Shown: positions 1-10,342 of the stretch, in pieces
How the letters are laid out: the number at the start of each line of letters is the position of its first letter
Numbering within the stretch: the first letter of the stretch is position 1
NCBI GenBank assembly: GCA_900618425.1
Contig: UZAN01043154.1
Location: 18,150 to 40,791, forward strand
Source: Echinostoma caproni
Lineage: Eukaryota > Platyhelminthes > Trematoda > Plagiorchiida > Echinostomatidae
Direction of reading: 5' to 3'
DNA length: 22,642 nt
Position numbers and translations under genes: made by a program
The notes under the pieces: generated by a model
Told to the model about the DNA's origin: nothing
Database searches by the model: none
What the model saw: only the letters and a program-made list of their open reading frames with translations

Positions 1-305
1 TCCCGTCATGTCATCAACTAATTACCTTGCAACTTGTTCTGAACAACTTCAAAAAAACATCGCACATTAAAGAAGCCTAGTTGATGAAAACCGTCGTACA
101 TATCTCACCAACAGTAACTAATGGGGGGGGGTCGAAAGGTAGGCGTTATTATGTATCGTGAGTACCTCATTGCATTCGACTAACATCGGAATCGCTAGTT
201 TGGATAACTCAATACAGAAGTGCGAACTGTTGGATTATTGAGTTTGATGACCAAGAACAGGATTCGACACGGGAAAAACGGACAATTAATCAAAAAAACA
301 AATAC

Positions 306-525
306 CTTTGCGTGTGTCCACAGGTAGCTGTTCGGCCAACAATTGCAAAGCGGTGGATAATCGATTTCGTAATTCTTCAATCTCCACATCCTTGTTCGGA
401 TGATCCCCGACTACGGAGCAGGCNAGAGATTGAAAGCAGTTCATTGGCATTTGGTTTGTTCAACGAATCAGCGTCCAGCGCAGAGGCCAAACGCTCAACT
501 TCTTGGTTGAGTTGCGTCAACGCGG
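306..525 (-). CDS. coiled-coil gene, left-most visible exon (72 codons)
   Basis: The acceptor is TTCCTGATTTTTAG, and the donor is CGCAAAG|GTATTT (GT at 305-304). Ignoring the single N at 424, the exon is 219 bases, phase 1 in and 1 out, with one uninterrupted frame. The first half reads ALTQLNQEVERLASALDADS and the second half KDVEIEELRNRLSTALQLL followed by AEQLPVDTRK. Both halves have strong coiled-coil spacing. If the N is counted as a base the frame breaks in the middle, which is why automatic frames on either strand miss it. The gene continues beyond the left edge. Confidence 0.75.
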
Positions 526-1593
526 CTAAAAATCAGGAATTAGCGGGTTAATACATCGAATGACGAGGAGAAATAGAACGAAAAACACCCATGCGACATA
601 AAATATGGTTGGCTGATGCCGTTTATTTTGTATTAACTCAAATAAAACAGTATAACTGGGTAGTACTACAGCAATGCTATTGGGTGTTGTTTTCGACGCG
701 TACGAAAGAAGTAAACAAAATGTAATTTGCATGAAAATTCTACGGGATTCCATAACGAGCAATGCGTGGTAAGTTTTCATCCACTGAAGAAGTGGTATTG
801 CTCTGATGGTCTCCTTACGCTCGTTTGAATAGACATCCCGGTGGTTTACAACAAACGCAGTCAAGATGGTGATGAAGCACATGGAGCTGAGGTGACTGCT
901 ATCTACGATTGAATGATTTTGGTAAGCAGTATGCACGCATTCCGATTGATGTGCGCTGTATAAAGCGACTGATTCTTCGATTTAATGTTATCGTTAACCT
1001 TCACAAACCTCTTCATAACCAGAGAGTGAGCCACGTTGATCAACAGCCGCACTGAGAACGTTACTCACAGATAAGTACTGCCAATTATTTATACGGAACG
1101 AATAGTACCATTCAATCCCACTGAACAGATGCTAAAACGACTTTTATCTGTCACATAGAAATGTATACAGTAACCAATGCAATAACATTATGCAGAAGAT
1201 CGATCGATTATAAGGTTGTAAAATCACAGTTCCGTTTACTAGAAACGATGAATGACAACGGATAGCATTATTAATCAGTCTCATACATCATTTTTGACCT
1301 ATGTTCAAAGAATTCATGTATATGGAGTTCGAAAAAGCAGGCGCACTTAACTGTCTTGTCGCACTCATTACTTAAATGGGAGAAGCTGATATGTCATACT
1401 TCAATAAAACGGTGTAGCAATGATTGCGTAAATTTTATTTGCCTAACAAAAATAATACAAGTGGGGATCAGAAAACGTAGTGCAATCAATATTCGGAACA
1501 CACAGATCGAACGAAGGAGAACTCTATAAACTTACAGAGATTAAGTTCAGTTGCAACCAGGTAACTGATAAAACAGTCAGGACGTAAACTTAC
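526..1593 (-). other. intron; holds a long hydrophobic open frame of doubtful meaning
   Basis: Intron between the exons at 1594 and 525. It contains a minus open frame of 136 codons (936-526) with hydrophobic runs. It reminded me loosely of a membrane-channel segment, but the acceptor/donor pair inside it (CACCTCAG to GAGC|GTAAGG) encloses 68 bases, which would break the gene's frame, and no channel motif can be confirmed. No repeat was recognised. Confidence 0.4.
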
Positions 1594-1692
1594 GTGCTAA
1601 AATTTTGTATCCAGAACGGTACATGTTAGCATCATCCGGATCGCTTTCTGATGGATGGCCAGAAAGTGCGGTCAACAGTTGATTGAAGTCGT
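1594..1692 (-). CDS. coiled-coil gene, internal exon (32 codons, acidic)
   Basis: This is one of the clearest exons. A long minus-strand pyrimidine tract (plus-strand GA run at about 1705-1740) leads to the acceptor CTGCCCACATAG, and the donor is TAGCAC|GTAAGT (GT at 1593-1592). The length is 99 bases, phase 1 in and 1 out. The peptide is DFNQLLTALSGHPSESDPDD followed by ANMYRSGYKILA. It combines a short helix with an acidic SESDPDD run resembling a casein kinase 2 type site (inference). It joins the exon at 525 through a CCC codon. Confidence 0.75.
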
Positions 1693-2344
1693 CTATGTGG
1701 GCAGTGAGTGAGTAGGCGAGAGAGAGAGGGAGACAGAGATGTAAAACGGGCAAGCAAAAGGAATATACCGAATGCGGTCAAAGCGATATGTACGCACCCA
1801 ACAGAACGAAATGGTCAACAGCCCCTTTTTTCAAATTGTTGTTTTATTAGTCACCAGGATTTGCAAAACGGATCATTACCACTGAGAATGTTTGGCAAAT
1901 TATTTTTGACGGGAATCAGGACAGTGATGGTTAGGGTGCAATGAAATGCATTAAATGAAAGAATGGACCGCCACCTTTTGCAGGGTGAACGAAGCCATCA
2001 CCAAGTTCGCTGAGCATGTGTAGGAGACTGCAGAAGAAACTCACGTTGAGATAAGGAGGGGCTGACTGTGAGGTGGAAAATAAGGCGGACAAATGTGAAA
2101 TTTCAAATATTTCAAGGGTGGATTAATGAAAACAGATTCATGCAGCCGAAGAACGGCTGGAAAGTAAACACTTCCCCGTTGTATAGGTGATTTAAATGAA
2201 CCCAAAACAATGACATGGGCAACCAATCGATATGAATATTATCTGTGAACTTAAGGGTAGATGGTTATGGCACCTTGACTTAGATTTGCTATAGTTACCG
2301 ACGTAAGTTAGGAAAAGGCCACACATAAGACCCACAATTTATTA
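1693..2344. other. intron sequence, no gene seen
   Basis: This stretch holds the GA-rich pyrimidine-tract complement at about 1705-1740 that serves the acceptor at 1693. The rest is AT-leaning sequence with no recognised feature. Short open frames (plus 1708-1944, minus 2226-2041) show no family resemblance. Confidence 0.4.
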
Positions 2345-2765
2345 GATATGTTTAGAGAAATTGCAATCAGTTCAGTTCAGTTTGCACAACCATTACCCAT
2401 GCACCTTCGTGCGGCGGTTTTGGTTGCTGTCTTTTGGCTGCCTATTTGGATGAAGAAAATGGAGAATTTCAGTGGCCCAAGGTTGCAAATAAACTGACAA
2501 GATGCACGAACGCTACTGTTCACGACACTCAGCTACATCACTCAGTGTTGTTAACCATCGGTTACGATCATCCCGAGGTACCTAGCCAGGGAGCCTAACA
2601 GGACCTATGCGACCCAGTCCCCTGGTTAGGGATTTCATACCCTCGTGCCAGGTCTTAAATTGACCACCCTTGGCTTTTCCCACTCACTACCTGGCTCGGC
2701 AAACATCTCTCATCGTGGCAACTTATTTGGTAACATGCGTAACACATGACTAGGGTACGTAGCAT
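2345..2765 (-). mobile_element. 3' end of an RTE-like LINE, subfamily B (decayed)
   Basis: Reading the minus strand from 2765 and shifting frames where needed, the remnant matches the C-terminal domain of the same LINE seen elsewhere in the window: HVLRMLPNKLPR, a stop, then a frame change to GRIGPVRLPG and RNRWLTTLSDVAE. It is followed by a 3' UTR ending in a small hairpin (GCAC-GAAG-GTGC) and a short tandem AACTGAACTGAACTG tail near 2365-2380. The DNA over the C-terminal part is very close to the plus-strand copy at 13880-14040, which fixes it as the same subfamily. The element is 5' truncated and has in-frame stops, so it is dead. It lies in the intron between the exons at 3257 and 1692, in gene orientation. 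Confidence 0.75.
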
Positions 2766-3256
2766 GTGGTTCAAAACTAGTATACGAAGATACAGAGATG
2801 AAGAAACGGGAATCCCCTTCACCTTAATACGGATTAGAAGAATTTAACAGAATAAAACTGAAGGAAAAAGGGTTAGAGTGGTGCTTCAACAGTATCTCAA
2901 CGGGGTGAATCATGCATCCTTATGTCGCATTCATGCGGTTCGTCTGAAATGCACCGTTCTGAATAATCAGGATTGTGTGCAATGCAGAGTAACTACGAAG
3001 AACGGTCACCCACTGCACAGCATCCCCAATTGAAAACAGTCAATGGGTCCTAAATTCATTTATCAGAAGAAATACTGCTTGTTGGAGAAGGACCATGAGG
3101 TGGCAGAAAAATCGTGGTATCCAATGCGTGACCATAAGATAACGACGCAAATAAAGTGGAACTACTCATGAGTAGCCACAGCGTTGCAGCGTATATTACA
3201 GGGTAACACATACATTGCGTGCAAGTGTAAAAAGTCACACGAATGAATATGCTAAC
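2766..3256. other. intron sequence, no gene seen
   Basis: No coding or repeat signal was recognised between the LINE fragment and the donor at 3256. Confidence 0.4.
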
Positions 3257-3390
3257 CGGTGGATTCCATGGACTGCTCTCCATCCGGTACGCCACGATGA
3301 TTTAAAGACGACAGGCGTTGGGCCAATGCCAAACAAATACAGGCGGCATCTGCGGACAATTTCGAATAACGTCGCAATTCCAACGTCAAA
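3257..3390 (-). CDS. coiled-coil gene, internal exon (44 codons)
   Basis: The acceptor GCGCATTCAG is preceded by a pyrimidine-rich tract (CTCTCCCTTACCTCTCCCACC), and the donor is CACCG|GTTAGC (GT at 3256-3255). The length is 134 bases: one base finishing a phase-2 codon, 44 codons, and one base out (phase 1). The peptide begins LTLELRRYSKLSADAA and continues with a Leu/Ala-rich helix (CICLALAQRLSSL), then an acidic loop ending GEQSMEST. It is helical and amphipathic. The phase-1 exit joins the exon at 1692 with a GAC codon (Asp). The longer open frames here (from 3470 and 3492) include intron sequence upstream of the acceptor. Confidence 0.7.
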
Positions 3391-4838
3391 CTGAATGCGC
3401 AATTGGCACGGTGGGAGAGGTAAGGGAGAGATTTTGATGTGAGATGAAAATTCGCATGCGATTTTTTCACTCAGGATACACTTGAGAAACAAGCAAAATA
3501 AACGACAAAAATCTATTTCTCAAATCACGATGGTTAATCATACAGATCATAAAGATGGACGAAACAGCGCAGTTTGTACAAATATGCTCCATATTTGTTG
3601 GCAAGCGGATTCATCAATGAATAGAGAAACGGCTGTTATTGTTGCGCAAATCGATATCTAAAATATATGAACAGTTAAATAAGTGATGAGCATAAGCAAC
3701 CGTATAAAAGATTTCGTCAGAAACGTTCGTTATCATGAACATGTTGCCAAACAACGCCAAGCGCGCTCCTGATGATTCAAACCAAACCTAACATAATGCA
3801 TTCCACTTAGCACGGTTTTCTTGACATCAGTCAACCAACAATCGAACACCATTGGCCTCTTCCCAAACAATTCACTTTCTCGGTAACCGTGACAAGCTGA
3901 GGAACTGTACAAGCGTATCTGTAGAACATAAAAGGCATCCGCCTTACGCTAAGAGGGTCTAATAATTTCGTCCATGCAGGAGTGCCACTGCGCGATTATC
4001 AACACGTAGGGTAGTAACGGTTCGTACAATATCACGCAATAGCGGACTACCCACACATCGATGAACTTCCGCTGCCTTTCGAAGATATATATGTATGCAT
4101 ATATATAAAGATATAGCATATAATTCAGCTCCCTTCCGTGTGCCTTGACAACGTCTTAACCAACCTAAAAGAGATCACATGCAATGCTTCAAGAGCATAC
4201 AACTGACATATGGAGATCAGAGGGGTCCGGATTGTAGAACAGCAAGAAAAGACTTGATTACACGTGGCTGAAACACGGTCCAATCCCTTCTACAAGGGGA
4301 AACGTCTGTGCTCGTGGCTAAACTTGTTCACTGGTATTTCGTCCCGATGAGCCAGAAAATAATTCTTGGCATGGTTCCATGACTATCTGTCTCGGCTTCT
4401 TACCAAACAAAGAACTTCGTCGGTGAGGTGTGCGGTTTTAGGATTTAGATACAACAACATCAAGCACTAGCACGTACGATGCAGCTCCGAGATTCGGTTT
4501 TGGCTTCAATAGAAAGTACAGTGCAAAAGGCAGCTGTGTATTTTTACGGCACTCGGTGCTGATGGACACCTGTAACCAGCCACTGAACATTATTTAAACT
4601 CGCATCACCTGATGATATCAAACAGGGCACAAAGCGAAAGTAATCGTGCNGTGCAAGTGTGTCATCACATTAGTGAAAGTGGGGAGCAAAAACGAGATAG
4701 CCATCCGCGGTAGTGTTTGACAATAGAAAGCACCCCTTATAATGAAACTCCAGGGTTACGGTTATACACGTAATGCGAGAATGTGCGCAGTTGATGATAC
4801 ACAGCACGAATTGAACAAACCATCTCAGCAAGTCTCAC
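3391..4838. other. intron sequence with a short AT-repeat tract
   Basis: The only distinct structure is a TA-rich near-palindromic run around 4085-4110 (TATATATGTATGCATATATA) and a lone N at 4650 flanked by GTGC on both sides. No gene or mobile element was recognised. Confidence 0.4.
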
Positions 4839-4868
4839 AGCAACGAAATTTTCTCTGTAGGGTACATT
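4839..4868 (-). CDS. possible 30-nt microexon of the coiled-coil gene
   Basis: A strong minus-strand acceptor (TACCTCTTCTCATCTGTAG) and the donor TTGCT|GTGAGA (GT at 4838-4837) flank 30 bases. In phase 2/2 these encode MYPTEKISL plus split codons, so inclusion or skipping between the exons at 6620 and 3390 would both keep frame, as in an optional microexon. All three frames are open because the piece is so short, so phase alone is weak evidence. A plus-strand 95-codon frame over the same place (4742-5029) has no recognisable content. Confidence 0.33.
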
Positions 4869-6619
4869 CTACAGATGAGAAGAGGTACGATTCACCTGGA
4901 TCATTGCTCAAATTAGAGAATGGAATGTGTCAAACTGTGGGAAAAAGAGCTGCAACCATTAAGATTGATTTTTTGACCACGAGTTTTCTGATGACAGAAA
5001 TCAGTTTTATACAGTTTGAGACAAGATAGGGAGCTATCAGGTAATGAAATATTCAATGACAGCGTAAAAGTAATACAATGATTTTACCACAATACGTGTG
5101 GTTTAATCAGCGATGAAACTGAGAGAGAGGTTCGTACCCCCCCCCGCCTCGGCATCTGTTGTATGCTAAACTACAGTGTCCCTTAATAGAACAAGCAAAG
5201 AAAAGCGAGGGAAATTCGAAAAGATTCACGAATGGCATGCACCTTTCGTTTGAATCCGACGAGTTCTCCTTATCCTCGGAATCCGTCTGAATTTCGGAGT
5301 TTGTGTGTTGTGTGATCTGAGGACCGGAGAAAAGAGAGAAAGGAATACGATAATGATTTACAACGAGAGAAGTTGTACAAAGTTTTACCAGGGATGAAAC
5401 TCAACTAAGGAGCGGTTATAGTATAACATTCCAGAGAATCTAGAACGCTCAGAAGATGAACTTTAAACTAGCCGAGCTTCGCATATGAAAGTGTAGAACA
5501 ATATAACCAAATGCTTGGCTGAGGAACGACAACGTTGAAAACTGGAGAAAATTAGTTACCAGTAGTGAACTTCAGTAGACACGTTTTTTTTCTTCAGAAG
5601 CCAACACAAAACAAAATGATTTCTAACGCAATGTTCCCATCGTCTCTCCTTGTTATGCCAACAAAAATGGATGGCACAAACGGTGAGTATGGAACGCTCT
5701 GGATTTATCATTGCCTCGTTTCAAATGAACTGAAAATGAACACAACGCGATATGAATGGAGAGAAATCAGAACCCAAACCAGGGTGTGGTGCATTGAACT
5801 CAGGTTTGGCGGGCACTAACTTGGCCGCTGGTCACGGCTGGGACAGGAGAGTGGGCGTGTTCTGGAGTATTAGAGGAAAAGCGCGTGAATTGCGCTTGAA
5901 TCAGCAAGAGCAGTACGCAAGGGAGCAGCGTGCATTTCGATCGATTGTAGTCAATTATGCGTATCTTATGAGTGGGCGGGGTTTAGAACGGGGAACGCTG
6001 AGGTCCTCACTAAATTTTTTTTTATCTGATCGGTTATGGGCGTAAGCTTGATCGCTTTTCGTATCGCACGTTTGGCAGCCGAGCGTAAACTTTAACCGAA
6101 AAATTCGATAACCAATGCTGGCAATCCTGACGACTAAATTATTTCACGCAATAACAGATAATTTTGCGTCGGTGAGGTTCTTACGACACGCTTTGCTACA
6201 CTAAAAATGACTTTGTGGAATTAATGTAAACAATTATACAAGACCTTGAAAATGGAAGACCAGCGTTAGCCAGTATTCGTTGTGATGCCCTAGTACTTTA
6301 CAGATGAAAATCCTGAGATGAGGACAGAATTGATTATTAAAGAGCCATAAAATTATCGGAATCTTGATAAAGTTTCAGTAGTCACAGCAGCTACAATGCT
6401 GGAAGATGGAACTAAAAACGAAATGAGTGGCTTTAAATATCATAAAGGTTAAAGGAAATGAAGTCGTATTGATCGGAGATTGTCTGGCCGAGCACTAGGT
6501 CAGCTTTATACGTGGGGAGTTTAGCCAGAGCATTAACTGCAAAATCACTCACGTGCGGAGACAAAACTGCATTGTGAAGAGCATCAGGATTAGTCGATGT
6601 GGGTTGAGAAAACATTTAC
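4869..6619. other. intron sequence; C-run and a GC-richer patch
   Basis: A run of nine to ten C lies near 5138-5148. The stretch at about 5800-6010 is richer in G+C than its surroundings and carries a plus-strand open frame (5752-6045, 97 codons) with a Gln/Arg-rich piece (LRLNQQEQYAREQRAFR). I do not recognise it; it could be an old repeat. A minus open frame at 6615-6433 (PTSTNPDALHNAVLSPHV...) looks protein-like, but I could not fix splice borders that fit the gene. Confidence 0.3.
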
Positions 6620-6657
6620 CTATCTCGGTACGCTAAGTTCGGTGGGCAAAGTAGTCT
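6620..6657 (-). CDS. probable small exon of the coiled-coil gene (38 nt)
   Basis: A minus-strand pyrimidine-rich acceptor (GTTTTTCTTTGCTTGTAAG) is followed by 38 bases and the donor GATAG|GTAAAT (GT at 6619-6618). The phase-0 frame is open (RLLCPPNLAYRD plus two bases) and leaves in phase 2, exactly what the exon at 3390 needs; the split codon becomes AGT (Ser). Phase-0 entry matches the exon ending at 15118. One other frame contains a stop and the third ends in one. The region also overlaps chance open frames on both strands, so confidence is moderate. Confidence 0.42.
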
Positions 6658-9323
6658 CTTACAAGCAAAGAAAAACCCGACAGCATCCAGGAGGCACCTG
6701 TTAGAATTGTACGCGAATTAATACTGGTCAGCAGGGAAGGTCGAAAGCAGTTATGGATAACCCGTTTCATTGGCTTGAGTCCAAGACGACCATGGCCCGA
6801 AACGCTTAGAAAGCATGTCGCCAGAAATAACCTATGGAATTGGAACAACAATTATAGGATTCCATAAAAATTAGGATAGCAGCTCATACGCAATGTGGTG
6901 ATATATGCTGTTGCTTTTTGCCGAAGCGCTTCAGCTCGATAATTTAGTCAAGTAACAGAGGGATCATCAGGACCTTTGGTAACTGTTGATTCGCCGGTTT
7001 TGAGGTAGGAAACATTTTAAGGGTTGAAACTTTCCATTCCGGATGAATACGAGGCAGTGAAGGATAGCACAATGGTTGTCGAAAGATGAATAAATGCAGT
7101 ATTCGTATTGTCAGCGTCAGGATTAACACATCTAGGTCATGCAAAATGCCCACATAAAAAGCTTGATCCCATACCATACATAATGAAATATCAAGTCTCA
7201 AAAGAGCAGTATAAATCTACCGTGTGTTTGTATGGTATCCAGTAATAAAAGGAGGTTATGTCACAATAAAAATGAGGGATAATATAAGTGCTGTAACAGT
7301 ACAACGACTAATGAAACCAAATGGCCACCTACCGATTTTCAAGCACACCGTAAAGAGGAGTGTGACTAACATGGGCCCTGGGTGTGNCTGGGTGTGAACG
7401 GACGACAAGCGGCCCTACTATGTTCCAATAACAATGAAATCCAAGAGCTTTAGCATTGCCAAACTGAATGATCCAGATGACGGAAAACATTACTGGGAAC
7501 ATAAACTAGGCCATGGGCGACCACTCACGGTGTGCGGTGAGGGGAGAGAAAAACGCCGTTCTACCGTTGCATTCAGTTATTGATGGAACACGAAGATGTG
7601 GACAGATGACCATAGATCAATAATCGATGACGGAAAAGTGATCTACGGGCAAGGGTTCGACACCAATTGTACACGAAGGCGGGAGTGTGTTGAAGCCATG
7701 AGCACATATCATCGGAACCTTTATATATCTAATTTATGGGCGATGACTCTATTTGTGTCAATAAAAAATGCTTGCTTTACGTAAATTTTCACTTGGTGTG
7801 GACGGAAAGTTTATAGTCCTCATCATTAGTAATGGGTTTCCTCAGCCGTTCACCATCAGAACTTTTGAGGTGATAAGCTCAGCAGTAATCAGTTGACTTC
7901 AGTTACCGGTTGTAAAATCTGAAATGAACTGATTACAAATGGGCTGATCGTCTGAACATTTCTGATGGTAAACTACTGAGGAAATTCATTCCAAGCAGCA
8001 CTACTCCCATGAGGTGAACGGTATTCGCTCTAATCACACTAAGCCCGGTTTAGAAGAACGTGGTTCGTTTGAGAACAAATCGCGTTACAACTATATTGCT
8101 GAAACAAAGTAAGTCCCCCCGTAAAGACCATTTTGAACGGGAAACCAAATACCAGGTAATCTATGACATGTTGTGGGGTGTTCAACGAAAGAAGGTATTT
8201 CATTTAGCAAGAAGATTCAACGAAGTGTAGAGGATGATATTGCCGTGTACCAACTAGTAACCCGTGGAGGAGAAATGTCCGTTATTATCATCCGGGAATG
8301 ATTACCTCAGAGATATTTGAGGTGGTTGGTTAAAATCAGAGTCGCAATGTGTTAACAGCCGATACGCTAATAGGTTGTCACCTTTACGTTCAATTTTTAT
8401 TTTTTTATTAATTCAGTAGATGCATGATGTCATTACCAACGAAAATAAATTTCGTGCAACCAGTTCCCTTTGGTACTTTTATGAGAGAAAGAAGAAGTAT
8501 CATGATCACAGTATGTGTTGAATTCAACTGTTTCAGGGTAATCTTATCATCTTGTTCCTGTACTTCTGGTATGAGATCATTTGTTTTTGTGGAAAGTCAA
8601 ATGAGCACAAACATTACAGTTTGTCAAAGATTCGGCTTCTGATGCCTGGGGTCGAACGAAGGAACAACGAAAAGCTCACAAACAAATGGTCTAGCTTTTG
8701 AAGAAGGCATATGCCGATAGTAAATCGGACAGATCATAAATATTCTTCACGGCGTATAAACGCATATAGAAAAACCGGGAATCAGTGAAACAAGCAAAGT
8801 ATACTACTGACAAAATTCGCTGGCATCATAATGGCAGAGGTTTCCTGAACTGCTACTATCCACTATGATTTGAGTCAAAAGGTAAGCGAATAACAAGAAT
8901 TCGTGGAGAAATCCATTCTCCCCCTGAATGTACAATTACTTTTGAATTACTTTCAAGACAAACTATGGAAACAATGTAATATGAATTTGTTGTCCTTCCG
9001 GCTAAGTAGCCAACGCGACTGACACGGAAAACACAAAGGCCTGATTGCTGCTTGATACACAAGAGAATTTGAATCGATGACCGGAAGAGTCTGTGGAGCC
9101 GCGGGAGAAGGGTGTGGCAAATAATTTGAAACAGCCGGCACATTAGTGTCGTTACCTTGGTGATCAACACGATATACGTGAGACCATGCATCGATCGTGG
9201 GAGCGACATTTCACTCGTCATAAGGACCGAGCGACAATGAGCTAAATAAGGCTGAGTCAGATGTGTATGTGCAAAACAGGTGAACCTGCGATCGAGATAT
9301 GTAGCAGTTAGCTACATACTTAC
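6658..9323. other. large intron segment; contains a palindrome, otherwise no gene seen
   Basis: Apart from the inverted repeat at 7836-7985 and the N at 7387 flanked by duplicated CTGGGTGTG, nothing is recognised. Several 60-120 codon frames on the minus strand (for example 7201-6944 and 9221-8856) lack convincing paired splice sites and family resemblance. Confidence 0.35.
7836..7985. repeat. 150-bp imperfect palindrome (67-bp arms, 16-bp spacer)
   Basis: The left arm (7836-7902) and the reverse complement of the right arm (7919-7985) align end to end with no gap. By hand count about 51 of 67 positions agree. The best blocks are TTTCCTCAG, ACCATCAGAA and TAATCAGTT. The 16-base spacer is 7903-7918. 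The arms could fold into a long hairpin in RNA or be the two ends of a fold-back or palindromic MITE-like element; a pair of inverted short repeats is also possible. No transposase or clear target duplication is seen. Confidence 0.75.
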
Positions 9324-9350
9324 GAACCAAGGGTGATCCACAGTAATTTG
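9324..9350 (-). CDS. possible 27-nt microexon of the coiled-coil gene
   Basis: A very strong donor, TTC|GTAAGTATG (GT at 9323-9322), is preceded by the acceptor ACAACTACAG. The 27 bases between them encode QITVDHPWF in phase 0/0, which would insert cleanly between the exons ending at 15118 and starting at 6657. A longer version using the acceptor CCACAG about 46 bases upstream on the minus strand is also open but enters in phase 1, which does not fit. Short segments like this can arise by chance, so this is a candidate resting on the donor and the phase. Confidence 0.27.
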
Positions 9351-10321
9351 CTGTAGTTGTATGAAAACACTAAATCGTTGTACATAAACCGCTGTGGGCA
9401 TCAGGTGTGAGCAAGCATCAATCGAACGATGAATAGCACCGACTCTCGAAAGCCAAATGCATTGTAACTAAAGTACTGTGGGAATAACACCACAATACAG
9501 AAAAGGGTGTGAGCACTTTTGATAAATCTCGCGATCATCTTACACCAATCTATTCGGATTGTGCGTGTGTGTGAGGTCAACATAGCGTGGTCTCTTTTGG
9601 TGTGGCACTCTTGGATTTCTATCCTGCTTTGAAAGGAATCATGGAGATTTGTTCTACCTTTTTCTGAGACAAATTCGAGCAGTGAGGGAATCAACATTGC
9701 TGAGACGCAAACGAAAGATCCTGTCACACGCCTGTACACAAGCACACACGAACGTGAGCCAGGTGTGGGAGAGTTAATAGCCCAAATACTCTCTACGATG
9801 GGCCGAATCCAGTCAGATTATGTCCTGCTCAGGTCAAGCAAACAGCCACGATCGGTCCAGTCGAAGAGAATGCAACTGAGAATTTGAAACGTGCTATGCT
9901 CAGACGCGTATGCATATTTGCAGATATGAGAGAGCTCGCGGACAGAAACAAGTCAAGCAACACCCGGATGAGGAAGACAACAACAAAAAAGAGGTAGAAC
10001 AGCAGACGTCAGTGAACATTGCAGTTGACGCTGAACAATCCTGGAAATCACAAAGGGACACGTAGGAGTTCGAAACGCGAATCAATGAGAGGAAGTCTAG
10101 CAAGACTTACGCACTGGTTAGAAATGACTAGCAAAACTCAATAAGTGGGTTTTATACAAAAATGAAAGCAGAACCAAAGAACAATTCACGGAGTGCCAGC
10201 TTCAAGCGAGGGGTGAGTGAAGTTGCACAACCCATGTATCGGAGTAAGGAATTCTCAAAATGAGTGCTTATATACATGTAATTTTCTTCCTAATCAAAGA
10301 AAAGGGATGTAAATTTTCGGA
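9351..10321. other. intron segment with a small hydrophilic plus-strand frame
   Basis: A plus-strand open frame starting at the ATG near 9909 and ending at a TAG near 10062 (about 51 codons) is strongly charged (QVKQHPDEEDNNKKEVEQQ). It opposes a low-complexity Ser/Cys/Leu frame on the minus strand. Nothing ties it to a family, so it may be chance in purine-rich DNA. No other feature was recognised. Confidence 0.25.
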
Positions 10322-10342
10322 ACATCATCATCATCATCATCG
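10322..10342 (-). repeat. (GAT)n 3' tail of the subfamily A LINE
   Basis: The plus strand reads a run of CAT triplets (seven units), which is (GAT/ATG)n in the orientation of the LINE. It sits directly after the element's 3' UTR, the position of the short-repeat tail that RTE-type LINEs carry in place of poly(A). Confidence 0.65.

Noticed and set aside
526..936. Minus 136-codon hydrophobic frame resembling a ligand-gated channel membrane segment
   Set aside because: The only internal splice pair encloses 68 bases and would break the gene's frame. No diagnostic channel motif is visible, and it lies between two well-phased exons, so chance is likelier.
3950..4010. Possible minus exon ending at GTAAGG near 3953
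   Set aside because: Its only open frame leaves in phase 0, which does not fit the phase-2 entry of the exon at 3390; the other frames have stops.
7326..7372. 45-base minus segment before GTAGGTG as an exon
   Set aside because: It is a hydrophobic peptide unlike the rest of the gene, enters in phase 1 where the chain needs phase 0, and lies beside the N at 7387.
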